A DNA stretch of 64,000 bases from the NCBI RefSeq assembly GCF_001921205.1, contig NZ_MSIE01000040.1:1-64000 (forward strand), written 5' to 3'. The translations under genes were made by a program, and so were the position numbers. Origin of the DNA: Actinophytocola xanthii. GTDB lineage: Bacteria; Actinomycetota; Actinomycetes; Mycobacteriales; Pseudonocardiaceae. The notes below the pieces were generated by a model, which saw only the letters and a program-made list of their open reading frames with translations, was not told where the DNA came from and ran no database searches. Position 1 is the stretch's first letter. Every line of letters begins with the position of its first letter. Shown here piece after piece: positions 51,490 to 59,826 of this stretch.

Positions 51490-51654
51490 AGGGCACGTCC
51501 GCACAGCCCTCGGTCGCGGTCTTCGCGCCCAGCTCGCCGCTGGCGGCGTTGTCGGACAGGCCGAGTACAACCCGGTACGAGGCCTGCCCTCCGCCTTGCC
51601 AGCGACGACCTGGATCACGAAGCCCATCGACCGGGACCGTGCGGACGCGCCCTA
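51490..51654. mobile_element. MITE-like repeat, copy A
   Basis: 165 bases. 161 of 165 positions match copy B at 58856-59020 (four substitutions and no gaps). The ends are inverted: AGGGCACGTCCGCACAG at the left against a right end whose complement is AGGGCGCGTCCGCACGG, two differences in 17. No transposase is encoded. No target duplication is clear. The minus strand has an open frame of about 30 codons ending in a stop inside the left end, but I do not recognise it. Confidence 0.7.
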
Positions 51655-51686
51655 GGCTCGATACCGGACAGAAGCCGCCCGATATC

Positions 51687-52652
51687 ATGAGCGGTGTGAC
51701 CCGCCCCACAGCGCGCGTCCTCGCGTTGCTGGAGATCCTCCAGGGCGGCGGCCTCCTCAGCGCCCGCGAGCTGGGCGAACGGCTGGGCGTCGACGAGCGG
51801 ACCGTGCGCCGCTACGCCGAGCACCTCACCGACCTCGGCATCCCGATCGAGGCTCGCCGCGGCCGCTTCGGTGGTTACCGGCTGATGCCGGGGTTCAAGC
51901 TCCCGCCGCTGATGCTCACCGACGAGGAGGCGGTCGCCGTCGTGCTCGGCCTGGCCGCCGGCCAACGGGTCGGCCTGGTCACCGAGGCCCCCGAGGCCAC
52001 CGCGAGCGCCTCGGCGAAGATCCGGCGGGTGCTCCCCCCGGCGCTGGCCGAACGCCTGGAGGCCCTGCTCGCGGCCGCCGACCTCACCGGTCGGGCCGGC
52101 GCGGCGAGCCCGCCCGGCACCGCGGTCCTGCTGGCCCTGGCCGACGCGGCCGACCGTCGTCAGCCGGTCCTGGTCACCTACACCGCCTGGCGCGGTGCCT
52201 CCAGCCGGCGCAGGCTCGAGCCCTACGGGCTGGTCTTCCACTTCGGGCGCTGGTACGTCATCGGATCCGACTCGCAGAGCGGCGAGATCCGGACCTTCCG
52301 CCTGGACCGGATCAACGCGGTCGAACCCATCGCCGGCTCCTTCGAGGTACCCGCGGACTTCGACCCGACGGCCCGGGTGCTGTCGGGCCTGGTCGACGTG
52401 CCCTACCCGCACGAGGTGAGCGTCCTGCTGCACGCGCCGCTGGACACCGTGCGTGAACGCCTCCCGGTCAGCGTGGCGACCCTGCGGGAGGTGGGGAACG
52501 GCGTGCGGATGGTGCTGCGCGCCAACCAGCTGGCCTGGGTCGCACGGGTCCTCGCCTGGCTCGACTGTCCTTTCACCATCGAGTATCCCGACACCCTGCG
52601 GGACGAGGTGCGGGCGCTCGCCGAGCGCCTCGGCGCGGGCGGCGGGGGCTGA
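51687..52652 (+). CDS. WYL-domain (YafY/DeoR-type) transcriptional regulator
   Basis: 321 residues. An N-terminal HTH (VLALLEILQGGGLLSARELGERLGVDERTVRRYAEHL) is followed by a WYL ligand-binding domain (LVTYTAWRGASSRRRLEPYGLVFHFGRWYVIG) and a C-terminal WCX-like part. The domain often senses nucleic-acid or small-molecule ligands. ATG at 51687; the longer frame would run through the repeat element, so it is not used. It is divergent from the alpha/beta hydrolase, its likely target. Confidence 0.88.
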   Translation: MSGVTRPTARVLALLEILQGGGLLSARELGERLGVDERTVRRYAEHLTDLGIPIEARRGRFGGYRLMPGFKLPPLMLTDEEAVAVVLGLAAGQRVGLVTEAPEATASASAKIRRVLPPALAERLEALLAAADLTGRAGAASPPGTAVLLALADAADRRQPVLVTYTAWRGASSRRRLEPYGLVFHFGRWYVIGSDSQSGEIRTFRLDRINAVEPIAGSFEVPADFDPTARVLSGLVDVPYPHEVSVLLHAPLDTVRERLPVSVATLREVGNGVRMVLRANQLAWVARVLAWLDCPFTIEYPDTLRDEVRALAERLGAGGGG

Positions 52653-52782
52653 CCGACGACCGTGACCGGTCCATTCAGGATAGTCACTGCGAGTAGTTGA
52701 CTGCTCACTCGTCTGCCGGGCAGCGATCGAGCTCCCCCTGCCCGCACACTTGTCGTGGTCCGACCTCTGGAGGACACCGCCG

Positions 52783-53538
52783 GTGCGTCAGCGAACACGT
52801 CCCTCGCGCCACGATGCGACAGCTCAACAGTTTCTCGCCGTGGCCGCCGAACTGATCGAGACGTACCTGCAGTCCGACCCGATCCACCCGAGGCAGTCCC
52901 GCCGCCTCCGCCACGTCCACTTCCCCGAGGCGTTGGACTGGCTGCGGACCGAGGACGTCATCCGCCTCGCGCAGACCTGGACCGGCGAGGGAGCGAGCCG
53001 GCGCGCGTTCTTCAGCCGCTGGCCGACCAGGGGCGAGTTCCTCCCCGACGCGGTGGTCTACACCCTGCTGCGCGAACCGGAGCCGCCGGCACCGGGACCG
53101 GCCACGTCGGTCTCCCGGCTCATCTCCCGCGCGGCCGACGACCTGTTGGCCGACCTCGCCCGTCACCCGCGCAGCTACCTGGTGCTGCACCTGGGTCCGC
53201 TGCTGCCCCGCGACCCCCGGCTGTCCGACGCCCTGCTCCCGAACTCCCGGGCGGCGATCCACGTCTGGCTCGACATCTACCGGCGCCTCGCCCACGGCCT
53301 GGACCTCGTCATGCGTCCAGAGTGGACGTTCAAGCGGATGTCCTCGGTCCTGCAGGCCATGCTCGACGGGTTCCTGCTGCGCCAACGGGTCCACCCCGAC
53401 GACCACGCCTCGTCGCGCTGGAAGGGGGCCAGCATCCTCGCCGACGCCATCATCGCGTTCCTGCTCGGCGCGGTGGACTGGGACCTGACCGGCCAACCCG
53501 GCCGAGTCGCCCTCGACACGCTCACCCGGAACCTGTAG
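52783..53538 (+). CDS. TetR-like transcriptional regulator
   Basis: 251 residues. The region TEDVIRLAQTWTGEGASRRAFFSRWPTRGEFLPDAVVYTLL contains a TetR-like helix-turn-helix and the turn to the ligand domain. The C-terminal half is helical with DIYRRLAHGLDLVMRPEWTFKRMSS. GTG at 52783 has GGAGGA 8 bases upstream; the TTG at 52750 would add 11 residues without a ribosome site. A terminator follows. Targets are unknown, and the weak HTH match leaves some doubt about the family. Confidence 0.65.
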   Translation: MRQRTRPSRHDATAQQFLAVAAELIETYLQSDPIHPRQSRRLRHVHFPEALDWLRTEDVIRLAQTWTGEGASRRAFFSRWPTRGEFLPDAVVYTLLREPEPPAPGPATSVSRLISRAADDLLADLARHPRSYLVLHLGPLLPRDPRLSDALLPNSRAAIHVWLDIYRRLAHGLDLVMRPEWTFKRMSSVLQAMLDGFLLRQRVHPDDHASSRWKGASILADAIIAFLLGAVDWDLTGQPGRVALDTLTRNL

Positions 53539-53556
53539 GAGCCGCGTTCGAAGATA

Positions 53557-53593
53557 GGGCGGCCCGGCACCCCCCAGGAATCCCGGGCCGCCC
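53557..53593 (+). terminator. Terminator after the TetR-like gene
   Basis: GGGCGGCCCGG and CCGGGCCGCCC form a perfect 11-bp stem with a 15-base loop, 18 bases after the stop at 53538. Confidence 0.75.
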
Positions 53594-53790
53594 CGAGCCC
53601 GGCGCCGGCAACACCCGACCGCGGTGCCCTCCGGCCGCCGGTTCGCTCTCCGGCTGCCACCCTCCCAACGATCATAGCGCCGAAACGGCCGACTCGGCGC
53701 CGACCGATCAAGGAACGAGCACACCCGCGCAAATTCCTGCGGATGATTCGAAGGATAGGAACCAAGCGGCCGAAAACAGGGCTTGCGATC

Positions 53791-53816
53791 CGATTAATCT
53801 ACCCGCACGATTAATC
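53791..53816. promoter_or_regulatory. Direct repeat in the promoter region of the DUF397-XRE unit
   Basis: CGATTAATC occurs at 53791-53799 and 53808-53816, a 17-base period, in an A/T-rich stretch 32 bases before the DUF397 start. Probable operator or promoter element. The rest of 53594-53847 shows no gene. Confidence 0.4.
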
Positions 53817-53847
53817 CGTCCGGTCGGCTCGGGGACGGAGATGATCA

Positions 53848-54048
53848 ATGACGATCACGCAGGCGAGAGGCGGGAAGCACCCCCGCGGGTGGCGACGGGC
53901 CAGTCGTTGCACTCCGCAGAACAACTGTGTAGAAATCAGGGTCGGCTCCGATGACGTCGGGGTTCGGGACTCGAAGAACGTCGGCGCGGCCCCACTCGTG
54001 TTCTCCCGCCACCAGTGGGCCGCATTCATCGGGGAGATCGTTCGCTGA
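53848..54048 (+). CDS. DUF397 domain protein
   Basis: 66 residues. The C-terminal NNCVEIRVGSDDVGVRDSKNVGAAPLVFSRHQWAAFIGE is the conserved DUF397 signature. In actinobacteria these short proteins pair with XRE/DUF5753 regulators next door and are thought to act as antagonistic partners. The start lies behind GGGGACGGAG. The XRE gene begins immediately after the stop. The N-terminal 25 residues are basic and variable, unlike the usual WRKSSYS opening. Confidence 0.8.
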   Translation: MTITQARGGKHPRGWRRASRCTPQNNCVEIRVGSDDVGVRDSKNVGAAPLVFSRHQWAAFIGEIVR

Positions 54049-54915
54049 GTGACCAGGGCAGGCACGGCCGCGGTGCGGCGAGGGAAGCTCGGCGCGGCAT
54101 TACGTGACGCGCGCCGGGCCGCCGGCATGACGCAGGAGCGGGCCGCCGAGGAGCTGGGCTGTCGACAGGGCAAGATCAACAAGATCGAGACCACGCAGTG
54201 CGCGATCAGCCCGAAGGACCTCAGCCGTCTGCTGGAGATCTACCAGGCCTCCGACGAACTGGTCAACCGGGTCAAGGTCCTCGCCGCGCCGGGTGCCCCA
54301 GGTCGTCCCGCGGGCTCGCTCCCCAACAGCGCGTTCCTGCAGCTGCTCGAACTCGAGCCGCGGGCCAGCGAGATCCTCGCGCTGCACAGCGAGCGGATTC
54401 CGGGCCTGCTGCAGTCGGAGTACTACACGCTCTCCCAGTTCAGCAAGGCCGGTGACCCGACCGACCTCGCCGCGCTGCTCTTCGACCGGCAACAACGCGC
54501 CCGCCTGTTCACCACCGAGAACGCCCCGCGCTACCGCGTCATCCTGAGCGAGTCCTCGCTGCACCGGATGCCGGGCGGACGCACGCCGGCGCTGGTCATC
54601 GACCAGGCCGAGCACCTGCTCACCCTCGACGAGACCTACGAGCAGGTGTCGGTGCACATCCTCACCTTCGACGCGGACATCCCGTTCCTGGACGCGGACT
54701 TCACCGTGCTGAAGTTCACCGACGGCAACAAGGACCTGGCCTACGTCGAGTACGCGACGGAAGGGAAGATCTTCCGGTCGCCGAAACCCGTCGCCGAGCG
54801 CGAGCTGTACTGGCAGCGGGTCCACCACGCGGCACTCGGAACCGAGGACAGCAGGAAGTTCCTGGAAGAGCTGATCGATCGCGCACGCGCGGGATGGCGG
54901 AGTCCGAAGCAATGA
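54049..54915 (+). CDS. XRE regulator with DUF5753 domain (Scr1-type)
   Basis: 288 residues. Residues 10-65 are an XRE helix-turn-helix (KLGAALRDARRAAGMTQERAAEELGCRQGKINKIE). The C-terminal DUF5753 region contains ERIPGLLQSEYY, SLHRMPGG and VSVHILTFDADIPFLDADFTVLKF. This family pairs with DUF397 proteins in a regulatory toxin-antitoxin-like unit. GTG at 54049 directly follows the DUF397 stop, and the DUF574 methyltransferase overlaps its end. Confidence 0.9.
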   Translation: MTRAGTAAVRRGKLGAALRDARRAAGMTQERAAEELGCRQGKINKIETTQCAISPKDLSRLLEIYQASDELVNRVKVLAAPGAPGRPAGSLPNSAFLQLLELEPRASEILALHSERIPGLLQSEYYTLSQFSKAGDPTDLAALLFDRQQRARLFTTENAPRYRVILSESSLHRMPGGRTPALVIDQAEHLLTLDETYEQVSVHILTFDADIPFLDADFTVLKFTDGNKDLAYVEYATEGKIFRSPKPVAERELYWQRVHHAALGTEDSRKFLEELIDRARAGWRSPKQ

Positions 54916-55817
54916 ACAACCTGCCCGAACGGAGCCCCATGACCGGAGACGACGGCGTCCCGCCGGCCGAGCTCGAGCTCGGACGGCCGGCCGCCCCCCG
55001 GGTACACGACCGCTGGCTCGGCGGCAGCTCCAACTGGTCGATCGACCGCGAGCTCGCCGACCGGATGGTGGACGACTACCCGTCGCTGCCGGACATCGCC
55101 CTGGCCAGCCGGGTGTTCAACAACCGCGCCGTGCGCCACCTGTACCGGCTCGGCGTGCGCCAGTTCGTCGACATCGGCTCCGGCGAGCCCATCCCGGGCT
55201 GCACGCACGAGGTCGTCGACGAGTTCGCCGCCGCGGAGGGCCGCGCTCCAGACGCGCGGGTGGTCTACGTGGACCGCGACGCGATCGTCGTCGCGCACAC
55301 CGAGGTGCTGCTCGACCGGCAGGGTGACCAGCGGCGGCACGCGGTGGTCAACGCGGACCTGCGCGACCCCGACGGCCTCTGGGCCGCGGTCCTGGACACC
55401 GAGCAGATCGACCTCGACAAGCCGGTGGCGCTGCTGCTGTTCGCCGTGCTGCACCACCACCAGCCGGGGCCGGACGGCGACGACGTGAGCGCCCGCTCGG
55501 TGGCCCGGTTCCGCGAGCTGCTCCCCCCGGGGTCGTTCCTCGCGCTCTCCCACGTCACCAGCGAGGGGGTGCCGGCGGAGGTGGCCGCGCAGCTCGTCAC
55601 GCTCGCCCGGTCGTTCGAGGAGGAGAGCGCCAGCAACGTCGTCACCCGGGGGCGGACCGAGATCTCCGCGCTGCTCGACGGCTTCGAGCTGCTCGAGCCG
55701 GGCTGGGCCTGGGGCCCCGACTGGCACCCGGAGGAGACCGGCCCGGGGGTCCGCCCCATCTCCCTCCCCACACCTGGGTACTCCCTGCTCTGGGCGGCCG
55801 TCGGTCGGGTGCCGTGA
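54912..55817 (+). CDS. DUF574 SAM-dependent methyltransferase
   Basis: 301 residues of the Methyltransf_19/DUF574 family. PRVHDRWLGGSSNWSIDRELAD, QFVDIGSGEPIPGCTHEV and VVYVDRDAIVVAHTEVLL are its hallmarks. This actinobacteria-specific family often sits beside XRE/DUF397 genes; its methyl acceptor is unknown. ATG at 54912 overlaps the regulator stop (ATGA) and has GGAG upstream, so translation is coupled. Confidence 0.88.
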   Translation: MNNLPERSPMTGDDGVPPAELELGRPAAPRVHDRWLGGSSNWSIDRELADRMVDDYPSLPDIALASRVFNNRAVRHLYRLGVRQFVDIGSGEPIPGCTHEVVDEFAAAEGRAPDARVVYVDRDAIVVAHTEVLLDRQGDQRRHAVVNADLRDPDGLWAAVLDTEQIDLDKPVALLLFAVLHHHQPGPDGDDVSARSVARFRELLPPGSFLALSHVTSEGVPAEVAAQLVTLARSFEEESASNVVTRGRTEISALLDGFELLEPGWAWGPDWHPEETGPGVRPISLPTPGYSLLWAAVGRVP

Positions 55818-55835
55818 CACCGGGACAATGGTCGG

Positions 55836-56210
55836 GTGAAGTGTCCATGCGGGACCGGTTCGGCCTTCGACGACTGTTGCGCGCCCCTGCACTCCGGTGC
55901 CACGACGGCGCCGACCGCGACCGCGCTCATGCGGTCCCGGTACAGCGCCTTCGCCGTCGGTGACGGCGCCTACCTGTTGCGGACCTGGCACTCCAGCACC
56001 CGGCCGCGCGAGCTGACACTCGACGCCGCGCTGCGCTGGGAGCGGCTGGAGATCGTGTCGGCCACCGGCGGCGGGCCGCTGCACGCGACCGGCACCGTCG
56101 AGTTCCGCGCCCACCACCGGCGCGACGGGAGGCCCGGCGTCCTGCACGAGCACTCCCGCTTCCGCCGCGAGGACGGGCAGTGGACCTACCTGGACGGTGA
56201 GCACCGGTGA
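55836..56210 (+). CDS. YchJ/UPF0225-like SEC-C motif protein
   Basis: 124 residues. KCPCGTGSAFDDCCAPLHSG is the N-terminal SEC-C zinc motif (C-x-C...CC), followed by the NTF2-like YchJ domain (TALMRSRYSAFAVGDGAYLLRTW). Function unknown. GTG at 55836. Its stop overlaps the ABC-F start (GTGA). Confidence 0.88.
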   Translation: MKCPCGTGSAFDDCCAPLHSGATTAPTATALMRSRYSAFAVGDGAYLLRTWHSSTRPRELTLDAALRWERLEIVSATGGGPLHATGTVEFRAHHRRDGRPGVLHEHSRFRREDGQWTYLDGEHR

Positions 56211-57844
56211 GCGCGACGATGGTGGCCAAGGGGCTCGCGGCCGGGCACGGCGACCGGCTGCTCTTCTCGGGGCTGGACCTCGTCGTGGCGCCGGGCGACG
56301 TCGTCGGGCTGGTCGGGGCCAACGGTGCCGGGAAGTCGACGCTGCTGCGGGTGCTCGCCGGACTCGCCGCGCCGGAGGAGGGCTCGGTCTCGCTGAACCC
56401 GCCCACGGCCTCGGTCGGCTACCTGCCCCAGGAGCGGGACCGGCGGTCGGACGAGACGGTCCGCGCCTTCCTCGGCCGGCGAACCGGGGTCACCGCCGCG
56501 CAGGCCGTCCTCGATGACGCGACCGTCGCCCTCGCCGAGCAGGAGGCCGGGGCCGACGAGGTGTACGCCGAGGCGTTGGAGCGGTGGCTCGCGCTCGGCG
56601 GCGCCGACCTCGACGAGCGGATGTCGGACGTCCTGGCCGATCTGGGGCTCGCGGTCGACCTCGACCTCCCGATGGGCACCCTGTCCGGCGGGCAGGCCGC
56701 CCGTGCCGGGATGGCCTCGCTGCTGCTGTCGCGCTACGACGTGTTCCTGCTGGACGAGCCGACCAACGACCTCGACCTCGCCGGCCTCGACCGGCTGGAG
56801 GCGTTCGTCGCGGGTCTGCGGGCGGCGACGGTGCTCGTCAGCCACGACCGGGAGTTCCTCGCCAGGACCGTCACCAGCGTCGTCGAGCTGGACCTGGCCC
56901 AGCACCAGGTCAACACCTACGGCGGGGGGTACGAGTCCTACCTGGCCGAGCGGGCGGTCTCCCGCCGGCACGCCCGTGAGCGCTACGAGGAGTACGCCGA
57001 GACCCGGGCGGCGCTGGAGCTGCGGGCGCGCACCCAGCGGGCGTGGATGGACAAGGGGGTGCGCAACGCCCGCCGCAAGGCGCCCGACAACGACAAGGTG
57101 GGTCGCGGCAAGCGCATCGAGGCCACCGAGAAGCAGGCCTCGAAGGCACGCCAGACCGACCGGCTCATCGAGCGGCTCGAGGCCGTCGAGGAGCCGCGCA
57201 AGGAGTGGGAGCTGCGCATGCGGATCGCGGCGGCACCGCGATCCGGCGCGGTCGTCGCGACCCTGCGCGGCGCGGTGGTCCGTCGTGGCGAGTTCACCCT
57301 CGGCCCGGTCGACCTGCAGGTGGACTGGGCGGACCGGGTCGCGATCACCGGCTCGAACGGCGCGGGCAAGTCCACGCTGATCGCCGCGATGCTGGGCCGT
57401 GTCGAGCTCGCGGCCGGCGAGGCCGCGCTCGGCCCCGGCGTCCGGGTCGGCGAGGTCGACCAGGCCCGGGCGCTGTTCACCGGCGAGCGCACGCTGCTGG
57501 CCGCGTTCGAGGCCCAGCTGCCCACCTGGCCGCCGGCCGAGATCCGCACCCTGCTCGCGAAGTTCGGGCTGACCGCGGCGCACGTTCCGCGCCCGGCGGG
57601 CAGCCTCTCGCCGGGCGAGCGCACGCGGGCCGCGCTCGCTCTGCTGCAGGCCCGAGGGGTGAACCTGCTGGTGCTCGACGAGCCGACCAACCACCTCGAT
57701 CTCCCCGCGATCGAGCAGCTGGAGTCCGCCCTCGCCACGTATCCGGGCACGCTGCTGCTGGTGACGCACGACCGCCGCATGCTCGAGGCCGTGCACACGA
57801 CCAGGCACCTCCACCTCGCCCACGGCTCCGTGACCGACCGCTGA
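56207..57844 (+). CDS. ABC-F family ATPase
   Basis: 545 residues, two ATPase domains with no membrane part. Walker A GANGAGKST (about 43) and GSNGAGKST (about 384); signatures LSGGQAARAGMA and LSPGERTRAALA; Walker B LLDEPTNDLD and VLDEPTNHLD. The linker between the domains (residues 250-345) is long, basic and coiled. ABC-F proteins act on ribosomes and some give antibiotic resistance; here the type cannot be decided. Confidence 0.9.
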   Translation: MSATMVAKGLAAGHGDRLLFSGLDLVVAPGDVVGLVGANGAGKSTLLRVLAGLAAPEEGSVSLNPPTASVGYLPQERDRRSDETVRAFLGRRTGVTAAQAVLDDATVALAEQEAGADEVYAEALERWLALGGADLDERMSDVLADLGLAVDLDLPMGTLSGGQAARAGMASLLLSRYDVFLLDEPTNDLDLAGLDRLEAFVAGLRAATVLVSHDREFLARTVTSVVELDLAQHQVNTYGGGYESYLAERAVSRRHARERYEEYAETRAALELRARTQRAWMDKGVRNARRKAPDNDKVGRGKRIEATEKQASKARQTDRLIERLEAVEEPRKEWELRMRIAAAPRSGAVVATLRGAVVRRGEFTLGPVDLQVDWADRVAITGSNGAGKSTLIAAMLGRVELAAGEAALGPGVRVGEVDQARALFTGERTLLAAFEAQLPTWPPAEIRTLLAKFGLTAAHVPRPAGSLSPGERTRAALALLQARGVNLLVLDEPTNHLDLPAIEQLESALATYPGTLLLVTHDRRMLEAVHTTRHLHLAHGSVTDR

Positions 57845-57910
57845 TTTCCCGGCGCCGGCCGGAATGACTTTCTCAGGGCGGGTCAGCGAGCTCCGGGGAG
57901 GATTCCCGGC

Positions 57911-58291
57911 TCAGCTCTTCTTGCGCGCACGCCGCTTGGGCGCGGGCTTCTCGGCGGACTGGGCCTCTTTGTAGGCGTCGATGACGTGACCGGGAATGCG
58001 ACCCCGGGCGGACAGTTCGAAGCCGTTCTGCTGAGCCCACTCGCGAACCTGGCCGGCCTCCCCGTTGGCGGAGCTGCCGTTGGTCGGCTTGGTGCCGCGC
58101 TTGATCCGGCCACCGGTCCGACGGGCGGAGTCCACGTACTGGGCGAGCGTCGCACGCAGGCGCTCCGCGTTGTCCTCGGTGAGGTCGATCTCGTAGTTCG
58201 CCCCGTCAAGTCCGAACTGGACCGTCGAGATGTCACTGGAGGTCGCACCGGTCAGATCGTCTACCAGTTGGACAAGAACCTTCTGAGCCAT
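57911..58291 (-). CDS. lsr2: Nucleoid-associated protein Lsr2
   Basis: 126 residues. AQKVLVQLVDDLTGATSSDISTVQFGLDG is the N-terminal oligomerisation domain; the C-terminal AT-hook-like DNA-binding core is GQVREWAQQNGFELSARGRIPGHVIDAYKEA. Lsr2 silences A/T-rich and horizontally acquired DNA. The C-terminal tail PKRRARKKS is basic. ATG at 58291 follows AGGGCTCCCC (weak ribosome site). 770 bases of gene-poor sequence lie upstream. Confidence 0.95.
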   Translation of the reverse strand: MAQKVLVQLVDDLTGATSSDISTVQFGLDGANYEIDLTEDNAERLRATLAQYVDSARRTGGRIKRGTKPTNGSSANGEAGQVREWAQQNGFELSARGRIPGHVIDAYKEAQSAEKPAPKRRARKKS

Positions 58292-58855
58292 GGGGGGAGC
58301 CCTTCTGAGATGTGGCCGCGAATACGGCTATCACTTCCTGAAGATAGCAAGAGGTCGGAGGTAAACCAACAGGGGGTACCGAGATCAGCGCCTCATTCTG
58401 AAGATTAGATCTCTCCAGCCTGCCAGCCACAAGCCCCTCGCGCATCCTCCGCGGCAACGATTGAGAGCCGGATGACTACGACTGGTAGTAAGGAATCGGA
58501 CATCCACCCCCTCTCCGCACGCCCGAGAACTCGCCGCGAGACGCCACGAGCACTGCCGGAAACGAAGAACTTTCCGCACTCACAACGAGACGGGGTGTGG
58601 TCGAGGCGGTGTGAGCGGCCCACCTCGGGCGCGAGGTGATCTGTCGGCGGGTGACCGGAGAAATCACGGTCCGGGGGAAACCCGCCTCGATCCGGTATCC
58701 CGCGCCGACGCCGTCGCGGTCGATTGTGGGCCACGTTCGACCGCGGCGAGGTGACCAACCGCTCGGTCTACGCGGTGGTGGGATGGCTCAGGAAGGGCGG
58801 GCGGAGAGCCCGCCCGAGACGGGCACGAGCCGACCGGGAACCGCCGGCGGGATCC
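58292..58855. other. Gene-poor region upstream of lsr2
   Basis: 564 bases with no convincing coding sequence. The part near lsr2 is A/T-rich for this genome (58310-58410) and probably holds its promoter. A minus-strand ORF at 58405-58758 exists but has no recognisable domain. Confidence 0.5.
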
Positions 58856-59020
58856 AGGGCACGTCCGCACAGCCCTCGGTCGCGGTCTTCGCGCCCAGCC
58901 CGCCGCTGGCGGCGTTGTCGGACAGGCCGAGTACGACCCGGTACGAGGCCTGCCCTCCGCCTTGCCAGCGACGACCTGGATCACCAAGCCCATCGACCGG
59001 GACTGTGCGGACGCGCCCTA
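58856..59020. mobile_element. MITE-like repeat, copy B
   Basis: 165 bases, 97.6% identical to copy A (51490-51654), same orientation, with inverted ends. Its right end plus five flanking bases also match 18 bases at 50736-50753 inside the end of hrpB. No transposase. Confidence 0.7.
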
Positions 59021-59064
59021 CGACCCGCCCGCGGTACCGGGGCGGCGAAACGGGGCGCGGCCGG

Positions 59065-59826
59065 TCAGGAGAAGGTCGACAGGACCTGCTCGTCCTCGGT
59101 GACGGGGGTCAGCGGGGTCGCGGTGGCGTGGCCCTGGGCGAGCAGGGCGGCGTCGGTGCCCTCCTCGAGCTCGCCCTCGACCACGACGTTGCCCACCTCG
59201 ATCAGGTCCTCGCCGAGCTGGGTGATCTTGCTCTGGACGCGCCCGTAGCTGGCCAGCCGACCCCAGCGCAGCTCACGCACCTCGTCCACCGGGCGGTCGG
59301 GCACGTTGACGTTCACGACCGTGCCCGGGGCCATCTCGGCCACCTTCGGCAGCAGGTCGCGGACCAGGGTCGCCGCCGTGGCCCAGTGCGGGTCGGTGAC
59401 CTCCTCGATCTCCGTGTCGAGGGACACTGCGACGGCCCGGGAACGGTTCACCGCGGCGGTGAGGGCGGCGCCGACGGTTCCGGAGTGCAGGATGGCCCGC
59501 CCCACGTTGGCGCCCCGGTTAACGCCCGACAGCAGCAGGTCCGGCCGGCCGCCGAACCCGTCGTGGCAGGCGATCAGGGCGATGAGCCCGGGGTGTGCGG
59601 CCACCGCGTAGGCCGTGACCTCCTCCAGGCCCGGCAGCCGACGGCGCTCGACGGCGACCTGGCGGGCGTCCTTGGCGGCGGTCAGGCCGGCACTGGTACC
59701 GCTGGACTCGGTGACCGGCGCGGCGACGACCGGGTCCCACCCGAGCTCCAGCGCGCACCGGACCAGCGCGTGCAGACCGGGTGAGTCGATCCCGTCGTCG
59801 TTGGTCACCAGCACCCGCGGCGTCAT
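59065..59826 (-). CDS. surE: 5'-nucleotidase SurE
   Basis: 253 residues. The metal site is VLVTNDDGIDSPGL; SSGTSAGLT and VNRGANVGRAILHSGTVGAA follow as in SurE phosphatases, which dephosphorylate nucleoside monophosphates. ATG at 59826. The start overlaps the stop of the PfkB gene (ATGA), so they are a coupled pair. Confidence 0.9.
   Translation of the reverse strand: MTPRVLVTNDDGIDSPGLHALVRCALELGWDPVVAAPVTESSGTSAGLTAAKDARQVAVERRRLPGLEEVTAYAVAAHPGLIALIACHDGFGGRPDLLLSGVNRGANVGRAILHSGTVGAALTAAVNRSRAVAVSLDTEIEEVTDPHWATAATLVRDLLPKVAEMAPGTVVNVNVPDRPVDEVRELRWGRLASYGRVQSKITQLGEDLIEVGNVVVEGELEEGTDAALLAQGHATATPLTPVTEDEQVLSTFS

Noticed and set aside
51488-51709. 73-codon minus-strand ORF over repeat copy A
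   Set aside because: Most of it is inside the 165-bp repeat and the other copy lacks the stop; no ribosome binding site was seen.
58405-58758. 117-codon minus-strand ORF upstream of lsr2
   Set aside because: No domain, Arg-rich, and no ribosome binding site; kept only as a note on the gene-poor region.
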